Of a stretch of DNA of 64,000 nucleotides, positions 13,444 through 27,877 are shown piece by piece. The DNA comes from Callaeas wilsoni. Its lineage: Eukaryota; Chordata; Aves; Passeriformes; Callaeidae. The notes beneath the pieces were generated by a model, which was given only the letters and a program-made list of their open reading frames with translations, was not told where the DNA came from and did no database searches. A program made the translations under genes and the position numbers. Positions within the stretch are counted from its first letter, which is position 1, and each line of letters opens with the position of its first letter. Where the stretch lies: positions 62,001 through 126,000 of the forward strand of contig VWPU01009595.1 of the NCBI GenBank assembly GCA_013398955.1. Direction: 5' to 3'.

Positions 13444-13985
13444 TGCCGGCATGCTGGCTGGGCTGGGGGGGCTGCAGCTTGGTCCGGAATGTCCAACACA
13501 AAGGGTGAACGCCCCGGGGCACCTCGGTGCCTCGCTTGCCAGCCTCCCAGCCTGTGCGGTGGAGAGCACGGAGCCCAGCGTGCCTGGGGCTTGTGGATAG
13601 CCCAGGTGTGGCCAGAAACAGATGAGCAGAGGTGGCCCTTCGGACGGTGTTCCAAGGGTTTATTGCAGAAGCTCCCTCGAAGGGGACCGGATGCGAAGAG
13701 GACAAGAGAAGAGACTGAGGGGCTTTTTAAAGGGATACAGGGAAGGGGGCGGGGTGGCATAGCATCAAGGACCTATAGGAAGAGGAGAAAGGTAGGACAG
13801 GTCAGGATACCTTCCCTTAGGGAATACCAAGGGTGTCTGTCAGCTGTAGACCGAACTGCCCCTCAGGAATCCTAGGAATTCAAAGGCAGAAACCATCTTC
13901 ACAGAAAAGGGGTTCTCACTCCCTGGTACCAGCCCACCAAACCTCCCCCCTGGGCTCTGTGGCCCCCTGGTTGGTTCATTCACCA
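13444..13985 (-). mobile_element. Solo ERV LTR with intact-looking promoter signals
   Basis: A CpG- and GC-rich block of about 542 bp in AT-rich surroundings. On the minus strand it starts TGGTGAATG and ends GCCGGCA. Likely target duplications are TAATA (13439-13443) and CAATA (13986-13990), 4 of 5 matching; a 4-bp AATA reading shifts the end by one base. In transcription order on minus: a GC box (complement of 13745-13754), a TATA-like CTTTAAAAAG (13732-13723) and AATAAA at 13664-13659, the expected U3-R order. Open frames over it are chance. Family not identified. Confidence 0.78.
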
Positions 13986-16900
13986 CAATAGTTATAGCAG
14001 TTATAATAGCAAACTGTTAAATATGAAAGAGCTTTTTTTTCATTTACCTTGCTGTCAGACTGTGGAAATCATTGTCCAAGAAGTTATTAAAGATCAGAGC
14101 ATACAAAGATTAAAAAATTCTAAAACATTTTATGTTTGATATGTTTTGGCAGACCTCATGTATGAAATATGCCTTATAATGCTTCCCTCTCCTCAGTCAT
14201 TCACTTGAGTTGCTCTAAAAAGACCAGGCATCTGGCAGCCCAAACGAAACATATCTGATTTGTCTCTATAGGCTGGAAAAGAAATAAGAATTAAAGGATC
14301 AGAAACTATAACAATTGAATCAGGAGGTATTTTGGGAGATCCCAATACTCAGTAGCCTCATGCTATTTATTACAATTGTTTCTTTAACTTTATGCAATTT
14401 TCCTCTCAGACCTCTGATTAGTCTAATCATCATTTTCTGCACCTTTCTGATTTTTTTCAGGTCTTTTGTGAGTGCAAATAATTTGAATTGGATACCACTT
14501 TCTAGGTGTGATTTTGTATAATATCTTTAATATTCCACTCCATCTGCTGGAATTATCCTCTCTTCTTTCATTAGTGCTTAAAAGCACATTCACCACTGCT
14601 TGTGAATGAGATTGCAGGAGAAGATTTGATAGAATTTATGCTTTATAATGTAGTGATCCTTTCACTTGGCAGAAAAGTCATCACTGGTATAGTCCTGGGT
14701 ATATTAAGGACAATGTCATTCTATACACATAGAGCAAAGCAACCTCATCTGCTTGCAGAGCTGCTAGATCAGACCCATAAAGAAGGAATGAACAGAGACT
14801 AGAGTTTAAAATTTACTTGTTTTGCCCTGCTTACTGTTACCCAGAGAGAGTCTGAATTTCCTTGGGAATTGCTGGTAACTTCTCTAGTAAATTTCAACTT
14901 TAGTGTTTACTTCAGTGCTCAAGACTGGAAATATAATAAGAAAGATCCATCAAGCCTGGAAACGCTGAACTCCAAGCAACATTAATTTGTAAGCACAGAC
15001 TTCACTGTTCAGAATGACTGCCCATGTACCAGTCATTATTTTTATTGGAACACAGAGATGGGTGAAACAAAGATTACTGAGTTGAACTACCCCAAGCAAA
15101 CTTCTAACAGTACAGAAGTAGCCACATTAGTGTTGTTTCTGTGTCTATTGACAATCAAAGAACCACTTCTTGGAGTTCTTCCAGCCACCATTTTTTGCCC
15201 TTAGATTCATCATCTCTCCTCAGCCCCATATGGTATGCTGTTTTGGAATAATCCAAAGAAATAATCCAAAACAAAGATGCCAGTTTTCCAAAAGGATTTA
15301 ATTTTCCTCATGTAGTGGTTTTTAAAAAAATTTGAATCAATGGTCAGTCAGTTCAAACCATGAACAAAAAGTTATTTTTACACATCTGTGACTGAACTTG
15401 CAACCAACACATTGCAGGGATAACCAAAGCCTTGTAAAGGATGTCGTTTGAATTGATGAGAAGGTGCTTGAATCCTCATGCCTAGAAGAAGAAGAATTTC
15501 TCACTTGTGTCCAACAATACACCAACTCACAGCTTTGCTGGCAGAGGTGGATCCCAAGCTATAAGGACTAAAAGGAGGGTTTGCCCAGCCATACCTGAGG
15601 GTCACCTGGGCAGGAGCCATTAGCAATAATGATCAGATGGACATGATTGTCAGTCTCAAGTGCTTCTGTACTAAATGGACCCTCCCATGAGAACTCAGGG
15701 ATCACAATACTTTGATGGCTGTGGGATGGCAATGTATCATCCTGCAATCTCTTTCCAGACATGATAATTCCATCTCCTACCATGGGCATCTCTAATTTTT
15801 GGATAAGCCTGCTCTGGGTGGGATTTCCAAGCTAATGGCTGTCCAGCAACTCTTTTTTTTATTCCTAGCAGAAAAAGCATCCCACTCCTCCCCTGACAGG
15901 CCAGGACTAACAGCAACCCTTTAGTCTTTGCTAATACTACCCCCTAATAGGGGTTCTGGGTTAAGAGTCTCTTTTTGTTAACACATGTAGATCTTAAAAC
16001 GTTCTGCAAGAATCAGTGTAAGCTTTAACTGTAAGTTGGGGAACTGCACTCAACAGCAGAGAGAAGTAGAGGAAAAGAAGAAAGGAAGGAAAGCAAGCAG
16101 GTCCAAATCCAACACCTGGGTTCCGTTCACCATTAAACTTAAGGACAGGCACAATCCTCCTCATTTCACTTGTATGAGAAGGTGAAATGGTCTCTCACAC
16201 ACACTTGCATGCTCTTTCACACTCATCTTTTCCTAATGCTGTCAGACACATCTATCCTTAGCCATCCTTCTTTAAATTCTTTAAATTTAAATTTGATAAT
16301 TTTCCAAATTTGGAAATTAGTGTTTATGTGCACTTTGTCAGATTAATTCCTGGTTAATACAGCCCCATTTGATGAAAAAGGGAGTTGCTGAATTAGCAAA
16401 TGACAAAGACAAGCTTCTTCATTTACAATAAAAATCCTTTTTTACCAACAACTGGCTTTAAGCAGGTCTATAACAAATAATTTATGCTTATATGCTCATG
16501 TTTCCATGTTTTAGTTTCTGTCAAGTTAGATTCTGAATTTATGAACATTAAGATCCTCGTGTTTTTCTCATTGGGAATTTGGCCATTAGCCTGTGCACTT
16601 GCTACCCTCAATTGCAGACATCCCAAAGTATAGAAGCATTTTGATCTAATTTCCCCAAGTGAGTTTCAGTTTGCCCTTTCTCTGAGTGTGCATGTGGCCT
16701 TTAGTCAAATGGAAAAGCCATATGTGTAACTCCTGGGTTTATTAAGATGCATTGGGGTGCTTGCACTCAGAAGAGTAGGAGAAAAACCTACCACTGTCAT
16801 AAGTAGTAAAGACTGTCTTCTCTTAGTTTAAAAAGACTGTGGCAGAATGGAAGGAAATGTCATCCCTGTACATGCCACTGCTGAAGCAGTCAACAAAATT

Positions 16901-19408
16901 CATGTAGGTGAAACATGGGCTAGCAACACTCCTGGCTGGGCAGAGGAGAATCAGGGCAAGTGTGCATAAAAGAGACTTTAGTACCGTGATGCTCTTTTCT
17001 AGATAATTTTAAAAGTCAACTCTGGGCTGGAAAAAGAACCTTTGTCTTTGTATTTTTGATTAAGGACATCACGTGACTCTTTTCTTCTTCAGAAATTTCC
17101 TTAGGACTTTTTACTCCATTTAATTCTAGAGTATTGTGTTTTATTAAATTAGTGAGTATCTGGGGTTTTAATATAGTCTTTGTTCAGACTTACGCAGCCC
17201 AGTTCAGTATTCATTACTTTCACTACTTCTGGGAATATTTGCTGTTCCTCTTTTTTAGGGTTGCAGTAAGAAATGCTTACTACATACTCCAGAAGCTACA
17301 GAAACCATTGTGTTCCTTACATTTGAGAATATAAAATTAGTACTACTATTTCTCGTACCTTTCTCAAAAGTTTTCAGATCTCTTGAAGGGAAAAGGGCTC
17401 CCTCTTTCAATATTCTTACTGCAATATAAGCACTCCTCTTTCAATCTTTTGGGGCAATTTCAGAGTGTCTGGCCTAGGGACACAGTTTACGCTCCATGGA
17501 TTTCACTTAAACTCAGCTGAAGAAGTTCTCATCTTGTAGCATGAACACTGATAAAGCCACCTCGATGTAGAAAATACTCTGCCTAGTTGAAAGGGATGTG
17601 TTTTCACAGCTACCAGGTACTGAATTAGAGCAGCGCAGCCAAGTGAAGTGCCCCAAACCAGGACCCATGCAAAGATGGGTCATCATACTCTCTAATCCCC
17701 GGCACAATGCTTTGCATCATTGTATCACATGCCCTGAGCCCAGATAAACTTGCACAAACACAAATTCACAGAGTGTAAATAGTATTTCTTGCCTTGTTTG
17801 CTATCATTACCATTACAGTCCAAAGAACAAAAATTCAAGCTATATGCCCCTGATTGAACTTCCTGGTAAAGACATTCTGCAGATCCTAAAGGGCAAATCC
17901 AGAATCCGAATTTATATTAAGGATTACAGGTTTTTCTACCTTATCATATTAGAGAAGAAAGACAGTATCTAGAGGAGAGATACGGATTCAGAACTACTGA
18001 TAGGTCTTTATTCTAAAGGATAATGTTAGATATAACTCACAGAAAAAGGGAAGCAACTAATTAAATTATAAATTACATAAACAGGAGAGAGAATGCTATC
18101 AGCATTTAGCCTCTGATAATCTATGACCATGTACATTCAGAATACTATTAATCAGCCAAACTGTGCAAAAGGAAGACCTTCAAATCTGTCAGGCAGCTGT
18201 CCCTGGACAGCTTATAAGTGCCTTGCAGATAACAGGCAATCATTCATAGTTTAGCCCTGATCATTATCTCAAATACTTGAGAAATTATAGAATGATTAAA
18301 ACAGTGAAAAATCCCATTACTCATTTCGCTGACTCCCACTTGTCTAATTCTTCCCTCTACCTCTGAACTTCAGGCCTGCATGTTAAATTTCCCTTACTTT
18401 GGTTATTATTTATCCTGTCTTCACTTGGACGTAAAATTTTTCCATAGGCTAATAATAATCTTTCTAAACTGAGAAATACAGGTATCCTTTGGAGGCAGCC
18501 ATCATGAGTGCTTCTAACTGAAATTTCTTGATAGCCAGCATTTCATTCTGTTTTTCAGGATTTAAGTGAGTGATGCTGTATTTCCAACTATGAAAGCTTT
18601 TTAATCTAGAAAAGAAAGAACAAAATATATGACACCAAGCTGCTGAATTTAAACTGGAATTGAGAAACACTTCATATAAACTCCCACTCATGCAGATGCT
18701 GTGCTTCCAAAGACAGAATAATATCATTACATCCCCTTTGTCTAGCTTTGGACTGCTTGCTGAATTTTGTACTTTTTCAATGGCTTGTTCCAGTTGAGTA
18801 AAAAGCAGAATTTTCCTAAGCACAGGTATAGTGGTTTTCACACAGTGCATTTGTGTAGAGAGTTCTCTTGCAGCTGGAAATCACCGGAAGTTCCTCCACA
18901 GGTTGATGTCATTTCAGTCCTTATCCAGGGCCCCCATTATATCTTCTAATAAATCTGAGACTAGAACCCTAATATCAGTCTGGAGTGCTTAGGCACAGGA
19001 TGTGAAATGTTGAGTGCGAACGGCTTAATAATTTGAGTTCAGATATGTTACAAAAATGTGCCTATTTTTGGAGGGTGTGGTGGAGCGTGGGTTTGGGGAG
19101 AGAGAAGGTAACTTTGTCTCAGCAGGCTATATTACCTATTCTCAGTTTACAATACCCTGTAATGAAAACTATCATTAATAGTGCATGAAAACAGTGAGGT
19201 CTTTGGCTTGGCCCAGTCAGTGGAAGACTGACACCACCAGCTGTAGCACTGGTACTTGTAGTCCCAGCAACATCTTCAGGATTATTTGATTTGTACTCAT
19301 TATTAATCTTTAATTGCTATCATAAGAGTGTTCTGTGTACACCAAAAAAGCAAATCAACACAGGTAAGAAGAACACATCTAACAGAATATTAATTATATT
19401 TTCCCAAT
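13986..19408. other. AT-rich intergenic sequence, no gene seen
   Basis: No recognised repeat or exon over 5.4 kb. A 128-codon minus-strand frame at 18464-18850 has no recognisable domain or neighbouring exon signals. A TTTAAATTTAAATTT-type AT palindrome lies near 16275-16295. Confidence 0.6.
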
Positions 19409-20061
19409 TGTGCCGGTTTGGACACAAATCCAGGAGGAAACACCCCGAGAGGGGCGTCTCTCTCGCTCTCTCTCTCCTGCCTGCCAGGCACGCAGGCCCC
19501 GGCAGCACTTCCCCCCTGGGTTCGGGAAAATAATTTCTTGAGTGAAAGTGAAAAAAACTATTTATTTAACAAACAGAGTCTCCCGCTGTCACGGGGCAGA
19601 AAAGGATATTGAAACCCCCTCCCCTGTCCCCTAAAAGAGGACTATGGATTTTAGAGTTCTTTCTGTAGGTAAAACCTGCAGTCCTGAGCTGGGCCGGGCC
19701 GGCCAGGCAGGGTCCGACGATCCCCCTTGGAGGGTCCCGCCGAGCAGGTCCGGAGATGACAGCCGGTCTCAGATGAAAAGCAAGCCAAAAACAGTCCAAA
19801 AAGGAAAAGAAGCCGCTGAGGCAGATCACGGTCCCTTCTCCGCTGAAAGCCGAAGAGACTAGCGAGCAAAAAGCCTCTAACCAACCAAATGTTGTCAGAA
19901 TCGGGAGAGAAAGGAATGCAAAACATTCTAGTTGCAAGGTCAAGCTGGCCGCTTTGAAGAGTTCTCTCGGCTTCTCTCTCCCCCCTTTGCAATTTAAAGG
20001 TACACTAGAAATCAAGCAGGCGATGGGGAATACTGTATGGTCGTAGAATCACCCCAAGACA
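19409..20061 (-). mobile_element. Solo ERV LTR (family A, copy 1), younger copy
   Basis: 653 bp flanked by an exact 5-bp duplication CCAAT (19404-19408 and 20062-20066). On the minus strand it begins TGTCTTGGGGTGATTC and ends CCGGCACA, with TGT..ACA termini. AATAAA lies at 19566-19561 on minus. It shares nearly its whole length with 39209-39846. It keeps many CpG sites that the other copy has as TG or CA, suggesting a more recent insertion. The 5-bp duplication and the start resemble ERVL-type LTRs of songbirds, from memory. Confidence 0.88.
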
Positions 20062-23000
20062 CCAATACACAACTGAGTCATCATGTGCAAGTTATTATGG
20101 CCTTGGCTTCTGCTGAGCACTGCAATTCAGAGAGAACTACCACATGCAAGCAGTACTGGGCCAATCCTTCAGTGAGGTCAGCAGAGTCCTCACTGACAAC
20201 TCCTTCAAAATGACCTCAGTTCTTTTAATATGGAAGAAAAAATGAATAAACTAGTAAAAATAGTAATGGGGGTGAAGGAGAGTTGAAGGAAAAGAAGACA
20301 TATTAGAAATTTAGTTTGTGCTTCTGACACACAACTTTTTGGTTACTCACAAACAGACGAGTGATATAGAAAGATGCTACACTTGGATTTGTCCAGGTGC
20401 TCTGACTAGATGAGCCATCTGCTTTGCAGCATCTGCTAGCAAGCAAGTGAAATAAAGTCCCACATTCTGATATAAGCAATGAAATTTACTGCTTTTAACA
20501 ATGTAACTCATTAATACATATAATGTATTTAATATTGCTAAGGTTACAAGTTTTACCTAACCATCTTGTGGCTGAATGAATTGTTTTATCTCTGGAACAG
20601 TCATTATTCTAACTGATGAAGTTATGGATATTAGTGTTTCAGGTAATAAATGTTCCAGCATGAAGGAATGTGAACATGAATTCACCCTGGTCCTCACCAG
20701 GGGTATTTCTGTAGGCTCAGCTGATGCCATTTAGATCTGACTGCAGAATAGGAAAGGAAGGAATATGTCCAAACTTCCCAACTTAAAATACAAGAATTGT
20801 TGATGTTTGCAGGATGAGGTTTTAACTTTCATTTTCTGTGAATATATTAGCCTAGTAAAATCAATGGAGATTCAATTTACCAGCTCTTTTCTAAAAGTAT
20901 ATTCATTTGGTTTGGGAATTCTATTTACAGCTGACACTGATATGAACACTACCAAATTAAAATCTTAAAGGACTAGAACATCTGAAATTTTGCCCCCTTT
21001 TTTTCCAGTGATATCAGTTGCTCAAATAAAAGATTTTATTTTCCATGGGGAAACCACTCACAGAGAATCACGAATTATACATGTAATTAAAGTGAAACTG
21101 CAATGCACTCGAAAGAAATAATTTAGACCACATCAAACAATCTGCAGTTTTGGAAGGGAGTGTTCCAGAAGAGCTTCTGTGGTTTGTAGAGCAGACATGC
21201 ATACATTTTAGGAGATTTCAGTGGAGTTCATTGACAAAAGGAATGGGACACCAACTGCAATGTAACTTATATGATATTTTCAGACTTGCTCCATACGTGT
21301 CTACATTATGGGGATTATTTGCTTTCCACAAAAGAGGCCAACAATATTCTCTTACTGAAGCTGAGGACTGCATCTTCAGCACCGTAAGCCAGAGAGATCT
21401 GGAAAAGACAAGAGATCAGGCTGGGGATACTTTCCCAAATCTTTATTATGTATGACTGTATTTTTCAAGACCAATTCTCTTTCAATACTCCTGTTAAAAT
21501 GTTGCATTTATATGGCTCCTTTGTTTGCAAGCATAGTCATTTATATAGATGCATTAAAGACACCCTTTGAGTCATTGCAATTTGACTTTATTGTGTGCTC
21601 TGACTCCTACCTGCTTTGTCCTTTGTAAATCATGGCCATTTTACCACTCTGAGATAAAGTCAGTCATAGGTTCTTTATTGTCCTTTCAGTATCAGAGAAA
21701 AACATAACAGTATCATTATCTGTATATTTAAACATTGATAATGAAGCTCTGTTCAGGAGCAGCAGGCAAGATTAATCAAAGAATTGCTGATGTATTTTAT
21801 TCTTGGTTTTCTGTTAGTAAAGCATTTAGACTTGAAAGTTGTTAAACTTGGAAGAATGAATTAGTGTGCACTAATATTCAAGGCCAGTAAACAAAAATTA
21901 TGCATGTCTATCAGGTTTGAGCTGGTGTTCTAGCAGTGATATGTTCCAGGTCATGGGAACTATCTTGTGCATTAGAAAATACAGCATTTCCTGTATAAAC
22001 TTCTCCTCTTACTATGCTGTGGCCACTTCCCATCATATCACATTAACTGGACTCCAAATTTTAGGGGAAGTACAGGATAGAAGCTCTGCCATGATGAGAC
22101 CTCAATAAACAGTCTATCTAATTTTCCTTTTAGTTAAGATTGAATTAGTGCCTTTCTCTCCTAAATTGTTTTAAAGAACTGGGATATAAAATTATAAAAT
22201 ATTCTGAGCATTAGAAAGTCACTACAGAAGTGCCTGCTATTTGCATGTATCCTGATAGTATTACTACTTTGCGTTGATTTGATTAGTCAGTTTCTCAAAT
22301 AATCAAAGTGTGCATTCAAGATTGACAGATTTTGACTGCACACTATCTAGAACTAAAGAGTTTATGAAGTATGCCCCCTTTATATTCTTAGGTATTTCCA
22401 TATCCTTGTTGACTAGACTAGTAGATAGGTTTTAAGGTTAATAGGTTTTAATGAGGGAGGGATTAGTTCTTCAGCATAGACTTATATATTTCTATAAATA
22501 GGTAGAGGATAATGTTATATTTTTTCTAAAGTACCTCTTTCAAATTATGACCATCAATTATATTTATTTTATGAAATTTTGGAAAAATACACAATTTTTG
22601 TCTTCACAAGGATTTTTGTGGGTATCTGTCAAAGAAAAAAAAATTTAATTTACAGGTGAAATGATCCATTTAATATTATGACAGTTGTAGCCTCCTCAGG
22701 CCCTTATCTTTAAACCTTAAACTAGTTCAATAACATATAATTTATATACTGATTTTGATGTTGACTAGATTGCAAATTTTCTGTGCAGACCCTTCCTTTA
22801 CTTGGAGAGTTCTTCTTTACTGTCTTCATTATTGATCAATTACCTTGGGAAGAAAAACAAACCAAAGAACACTGCATGAGGCCCTATGCAGAGATATTAT
22901 CACAGCAACACCACTCACCACTTTGCAAAGTGGCTTCGTGGCTTCTTGAATATCATTCTGCAGCAAATGTGGGTAATTTGGAAACTCACTCAGTTTATAA

Positions 23001-26000
23001 CCTTGAATGCTTGACTCTTTCCTCTGTAACTTTACCTCATCTTTAAGTGGTCCTAGTTCTTTCCTGAAACTTCTTTTTCAGTCCTTTGAAACTCAATATT
23101 TTCTGTTTCCTGCAACATGACAATTCACTGTCTCTGGGGTCAAGGGAAATCTAGCTGAAGTATCCAGTTACTGTGTGAGAAGAAAAAGGTTAAAAAGTTG
23201 AGGATTTGGTCAGGATATATCTTCAAATTACAATTTTTCTCATCATACCCACAAAAAGGATTATTTTAAGAAAAGTACAATTTTGCTCGCAAAAAGAAAA
23301 TCAAAAGATGTGCCTAAATTAAAACAAAACAAAGCAAAACAAAAACAAACAAAAAAACCCCTGCTGAAATGTTGAAATGACATCTGTATACCTGTCTTTC
23401 AGTGACAGTTTCGCCAAATGCTTAAATCTCCTCTCTATTATTATCTGAGACAGCTGCCAACATTCTTTATCCTGAATTTTGCTTTCTGGTGTAATTCACA
23501 CTGGTTCTCTGAACTAAGGCAGGAGCCTGAATAAATTTCTGTGGCTTCCTCCCACACAGAGATTTCACTAACTTGCAGATACATATTGAGTCTTATGTTC
23601 TCTTCACAGTGATTCTCATCTCCAGTCACAGCATACCTCTTTGATTACTTGAGAATGAAATTTACTGAGATACTTAAACATGTTATTTGTGTATAGCTTA
23701 AGTTTCCAGTAAAAAAGAATAATTTAAGAAATATAATTTTGAAGAGTTTTAAACACTGCTTGCCAGGGTACATTTTGAGGAGTCTGATTAATATTTTATG
23801 TTATTTACCCTGTCTTCAAAATGGACTGCTTTCAGGAGCTGCTAAACCATCATTTTGCATTTACCTATTACAGATTATATACATGAGTGCCATGCTCATG
23901 TAGGTGTGCACTGGGCATTGCCCTACATGTTTGACTGTCACAGTTGTTCTGCCTGACTTACTAATTTTTTTCTTCTGTCGGCACACAAGCAAATCTTTAT
24001 GCTTGTGGAGATATGCAGCATATAAAAAACTTCCAACATGCAGAAGCAGTGCTGGGCAGAAGTGAAGGAGGCATGAAGAAGAAAATTGGTTTGGTTCCAT
24101 TGAACTGTGTTTATCAAGTTGGGTTTTGAGAGAGAGGCTTTTGAATGTTGGCACTGTTTTACTGTCTACATCATTTAAAGTCTACTGAATAGCAGTCAAC
24201 TCAGGACTCTCGAAAACCTTCTAGTTTTCTCAGCTGCATTCATGTCAAAAAATGAAGCAGTTTTTTAACAAAAAGGGCCAGGGACATAAATCTGGCATTC
24301 CTGCTACACTAGAATCTGTTCATTGATTTCTCTGTAAATCTGAATTTGCTGAAGGAAAAGCATGTCACAAGGGAACTGTTTTCAAATTTTTTTTTCCCTC
24401 CTAAATATATTCAAGCTGCACATACCTAAGGAGAATGTCTCTAGAAAAATAAAAACTTAATTCATGTTCAGTTTTATTTTCTCTATTACATGTTGCCATG
24501 TAACCAAAAGTAATTTGTTTCCAGTCAGAAGGTGGAAATGGAAAATCTGGAGATGAAATTGGTGAATGTTCTGTGGAAACATAATGACACCGTATTAAAA
24601 TGGCAAAATGGCAACTTTGTTTGCACCATGACTAAAATAATTTTGGCATGCAAATGCTTTTGTGTTTATAAGGGACAATCATGGTCTTGAGCATGTGTGA
24701 TAATTTAGAAGACATTTATTTTTCTTAGAAGGGGATGCACTGTATAAACTCTTAATTTCCATGTTAATATCATCACTACATCTAGCAAGATCTTACCCAT
24801 TCTCTTTTTAAACTGAAGTGGCTAGAAACGAATCTATCTACTTGGCATATTTCTTTCTCTTGTAATACAAGAGCTCATGAAAATCTTACAGCCTTTGCTG
24901 CTCTTAAGGTCAAAGAAACTGGTTAAAGAAGTTTTCTCCGGCCTTCAAGCATCAGTTCATCAGATACCACGCAGATAAACCATGATACTAACTTAGAACA
25001 GATGATGTTCCCACCTTCTAAGTACATAAGTTAGGAGGATGATACATGTATTTAATATGTGAACAAGCCATTAGGGGAAAGGATCTGAGAAGAAGGGATT
25101 ATTGACTATCTTAAGAAGAGCAAAATTGGGTGATGGCATGACTAGGCCTTAGCATTCTAGAAAAGTAGAATGCACAGTATTTTTCAGGAAAAACACATTC
25201 TTGTAACTCAGAGGATTAAAACTGCTGTAATTAATGAGCAGGTTAATGTCTGTGATGCTTTTCAGGATTCCAGAAGTTCCTGCAAGGCAAATGATCATTG
25301 CAAATTCAGGGAAGAACTTTGGATAGAAAGTTTTCTTTCCAAAAGCCTTGCAGAAATGGTTTGGATCTTTTAAACCTGAGTGTTATTTTTCAACTCAGAG
25401 ATTCTTCTAACTTTGAGAAACTGGAACAGGTTCCCCAGGGAATTTGGATAATGCTCTCAGACACATGGTGTGATTCTTTGGTGTGTCTTGTGCAAGGCTA
25501 AGAGTTGGACATGGTGATCCTTGTCAGGTAATCACCATGGAATTGTGCTGGACTCCATTCCAGTGACTGCAGACATGTCCTGGAAGTATTCCAGCCTTTT
25601 CTCTTGCAGCCATGGCCCGTTTTCAACATAACATACGCCCTTACATAAATTTGACCCTTGCATTTGACTCTGTCGTCCCATGTATTTGTCGTGGCTGTCC
25701 AAGTCTGCTGTGACACTCAGTCAACTATGACCAAACTATCTCCTGTATGGAGCAACCCGATGGGGACCAAAAGGATTTTAAATGAAACTACTATTGTGTA
25801 GAAGCAGTATTATTAGAATGTAAGCTAGGATTCTCAACAAATGTGTGAAAATCAAGCTCATGTGCTGAAATGGACTAAAAATAGAAGGGATTCACATGCA
25901 CTTTTTTGAATTCACTCTGTCCCTCTAGAAGAAGCATCTTGCATTTGGGCATGGCTCCTGATAGCTCAGAGGCTTTCTGTCTTGCAGCAAAGTGCTTAGC

Positions 26001-26645
26001 CCATTCCAGAGCCTAGCAAGTGCCTTTCCCTTCTCCTCTGAGACCTGCCTACTTCATCCTGCTCTCAGCAGCTTCTCTGCATGCACCACAATCCCTCAAC
26101 AACAACCAGCGATCTTCTCCCTGTTTTATCCTGTTTCATGCTTCTTTCTCACAAGCAGTTTTGTTTCCTCTCCAGGGTACTCCCACACTGTGTGGAAGAA
26201 ATGAAGGAGAAAGAAGCACTTAAAAAACCACAACCAAATCTCTGCTTTTTTGTGCTGTTCTCTTTTTCATTGTTGAAAGTCAGATGTAACTTTATTTATT
26301 TAGGAGTTTCCTTTTAAAAGCAGATATTGTTACACTATTTCTCCTGCCCTTCCTCTTCAGATGGAGGAAAAGGAAATCCACTGACTTGCTCGATTTCATC
26401 CCTTGTCCAAGAGAGTGTTGCTGTAGGTGGTACGTTGGTTTTAACAATGCACTTTCCTGGTTGACAGATGAAGAAGAATTTGACATAACTTCATTTAGAG
26501 AATTAGAAATAGACTTTTATGCAGGCATTCAAGAATACTGTTCTGTTCACAGTGCCCTTTGTCAAATAGAATTCACAGGTGGTAAATAAAATCTCTGCAT
26601 TGTTGTGCAGTGGGCGTTTCAACTGGCTTTTACATCTGCCACGTT
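20062..26645. other. AT-rich intergenic sequence, no gene seen
   Basis: Six and a half kb without a recognised gene or transposon. Contains an A-rich AAAAC/AAAC stretch at 23319-23358 and scattered AT-rich runs. Confidence 0.6.
23319..23358. repeat. A-rich low-complexity (AAAAC)n-like tract
   Basis: Imperfect AAAAC/CAAA repeats over about 40 nt, with no LINE sequence next to it. Confidence 0.85.
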
Positions 26646-26646
26646 A

Positions 26647-27200
26647 TCATAGAATCATTGAATGGTTTGGTTTAGAAGGGATCTTAAAGATCAGCTAGTC
26701 CCAACTGCACTGCTATAAGCAGGGACATCTCCCACTAAATCAGATTTCTCAGAGCCTCATCCAACCTGGCTTTGAACATTTCCAGGGATGGGCCATCTGC
26801 AGCTTCTCTGGGAGAGCTGTTCCAGTGCCTACCACTTACAGCAAAGACTTTTATCTATATCTAACCTGAATATCCCCTCTTTCAGTGAGTACCCATTAAT
26901 CCTTCTCCTACCACTACAGTTCCTGATGAAAAATCCCTCTCCAGCTTCCCTGCAGGACCCTTCAGATACTGGAATGTTGCTGTGAGGTCTCCACACAGCT
27001 TTCTCCAGGCCAAATAGTCCCAACTTTCTCACCCTTTCTCCATAATGGAGGTGTTCTATTCCCCTTGCCAACTTTGTGTCCTGCCTCTGAACTTGCTCCA
27101 ACAGCTTCATGTCCTTTTTTTGTTGGGGGCACCAGAACTGTATGCAATATTCCAGGTGGGGTTTCCTGAGAACAGAGTAGAGGATAAGAATTATGTTCTA
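26647..27200 (-). mobile_element. CR1 LINE 3' fragment (ATTCTATGA-type end)
   Basis: Plus-strand start TCATAGAATCATTGAATGG is the complement of the CR1 3' terminal repeat. The conserved 3' UTR and C-terminal coding segments follow in antisense, down to a CCAGGTGGGG block near 27160. An antisense frame at 26829-27110 retains short CR1-like pieces (for example RLDI and FGLEK) but is disrupted. 5'-truncated, as usual for CR1. Confidence 0.95.
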
Positions 27201-27877
27201 CAGTGTCTAACTGTAACGTTCACATAGTTGCCAAACTGAATGATCAGCTAGTGCTAATTCTTTGAGATTCGGGGTTTTTTTCCAGATAAACAGGAGGTAA
27301 TCTCAGCTCTGAGACTCTACACCATAACTACTATGTGAAATATCCACAAAGCACCAGTTGTTTGGATCTAGAATATGTTTTCCTTGATGTAAAATTGCAG
27401 TTCTTCATTGGCCCCAAACTCTTTCAGATTTAGAATAATTTGTTTATAATTTTCTCCAACAGGATTTGATTAATGGACTCCACTGATAACCATTCCAAGA
27501 AATAAAGTCAGACTGAAATTCAGGAGCCATGTATTTTGACAAGGAATGGTACTCTTCTTGTTCTAAACAAATGAAGATAATTGAGTTAAGTTCAATGAGA
27601 AGACAACTGTGAAAAGCCAGGAGTTTTCCTTTCACTAAGAAATTGAGACATCTGCCAGGTGCAACTGTGCAGAGTGAGGCAACAGCAGCTTCCAATGAAT
27701 ACACCAGACAATGACTGATAAAAACTGCTTCAAGCAAGCATAGCAAGTCTTATGCCAAAAGCAATGTGTCTGTGGATAGTAAAACAAGAATATTAAAATT
27801 AGTACTTTTGGCACACAGGAATCCAATGTTTGTAAAACTAATAAAGCCCTAGAACCTCTGGCTTGCTTTCTAGCCCT
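27201..27877. other. Intergenic sequence between a CR1 and an ERVL LTR, no gene seen
   Basis: No recognised feature. The 100-codon antisense frame at 27444-27746 lacks any family signature. Confidence 0.55.

Noticed and set aside
18464..18850. 128-codon minus-strand open frame
   Set aside because: No recognisable domain, no splice or poly(A) context, AT-driven composition. A frame of this length is expected occasionally by chance in 64 kb.
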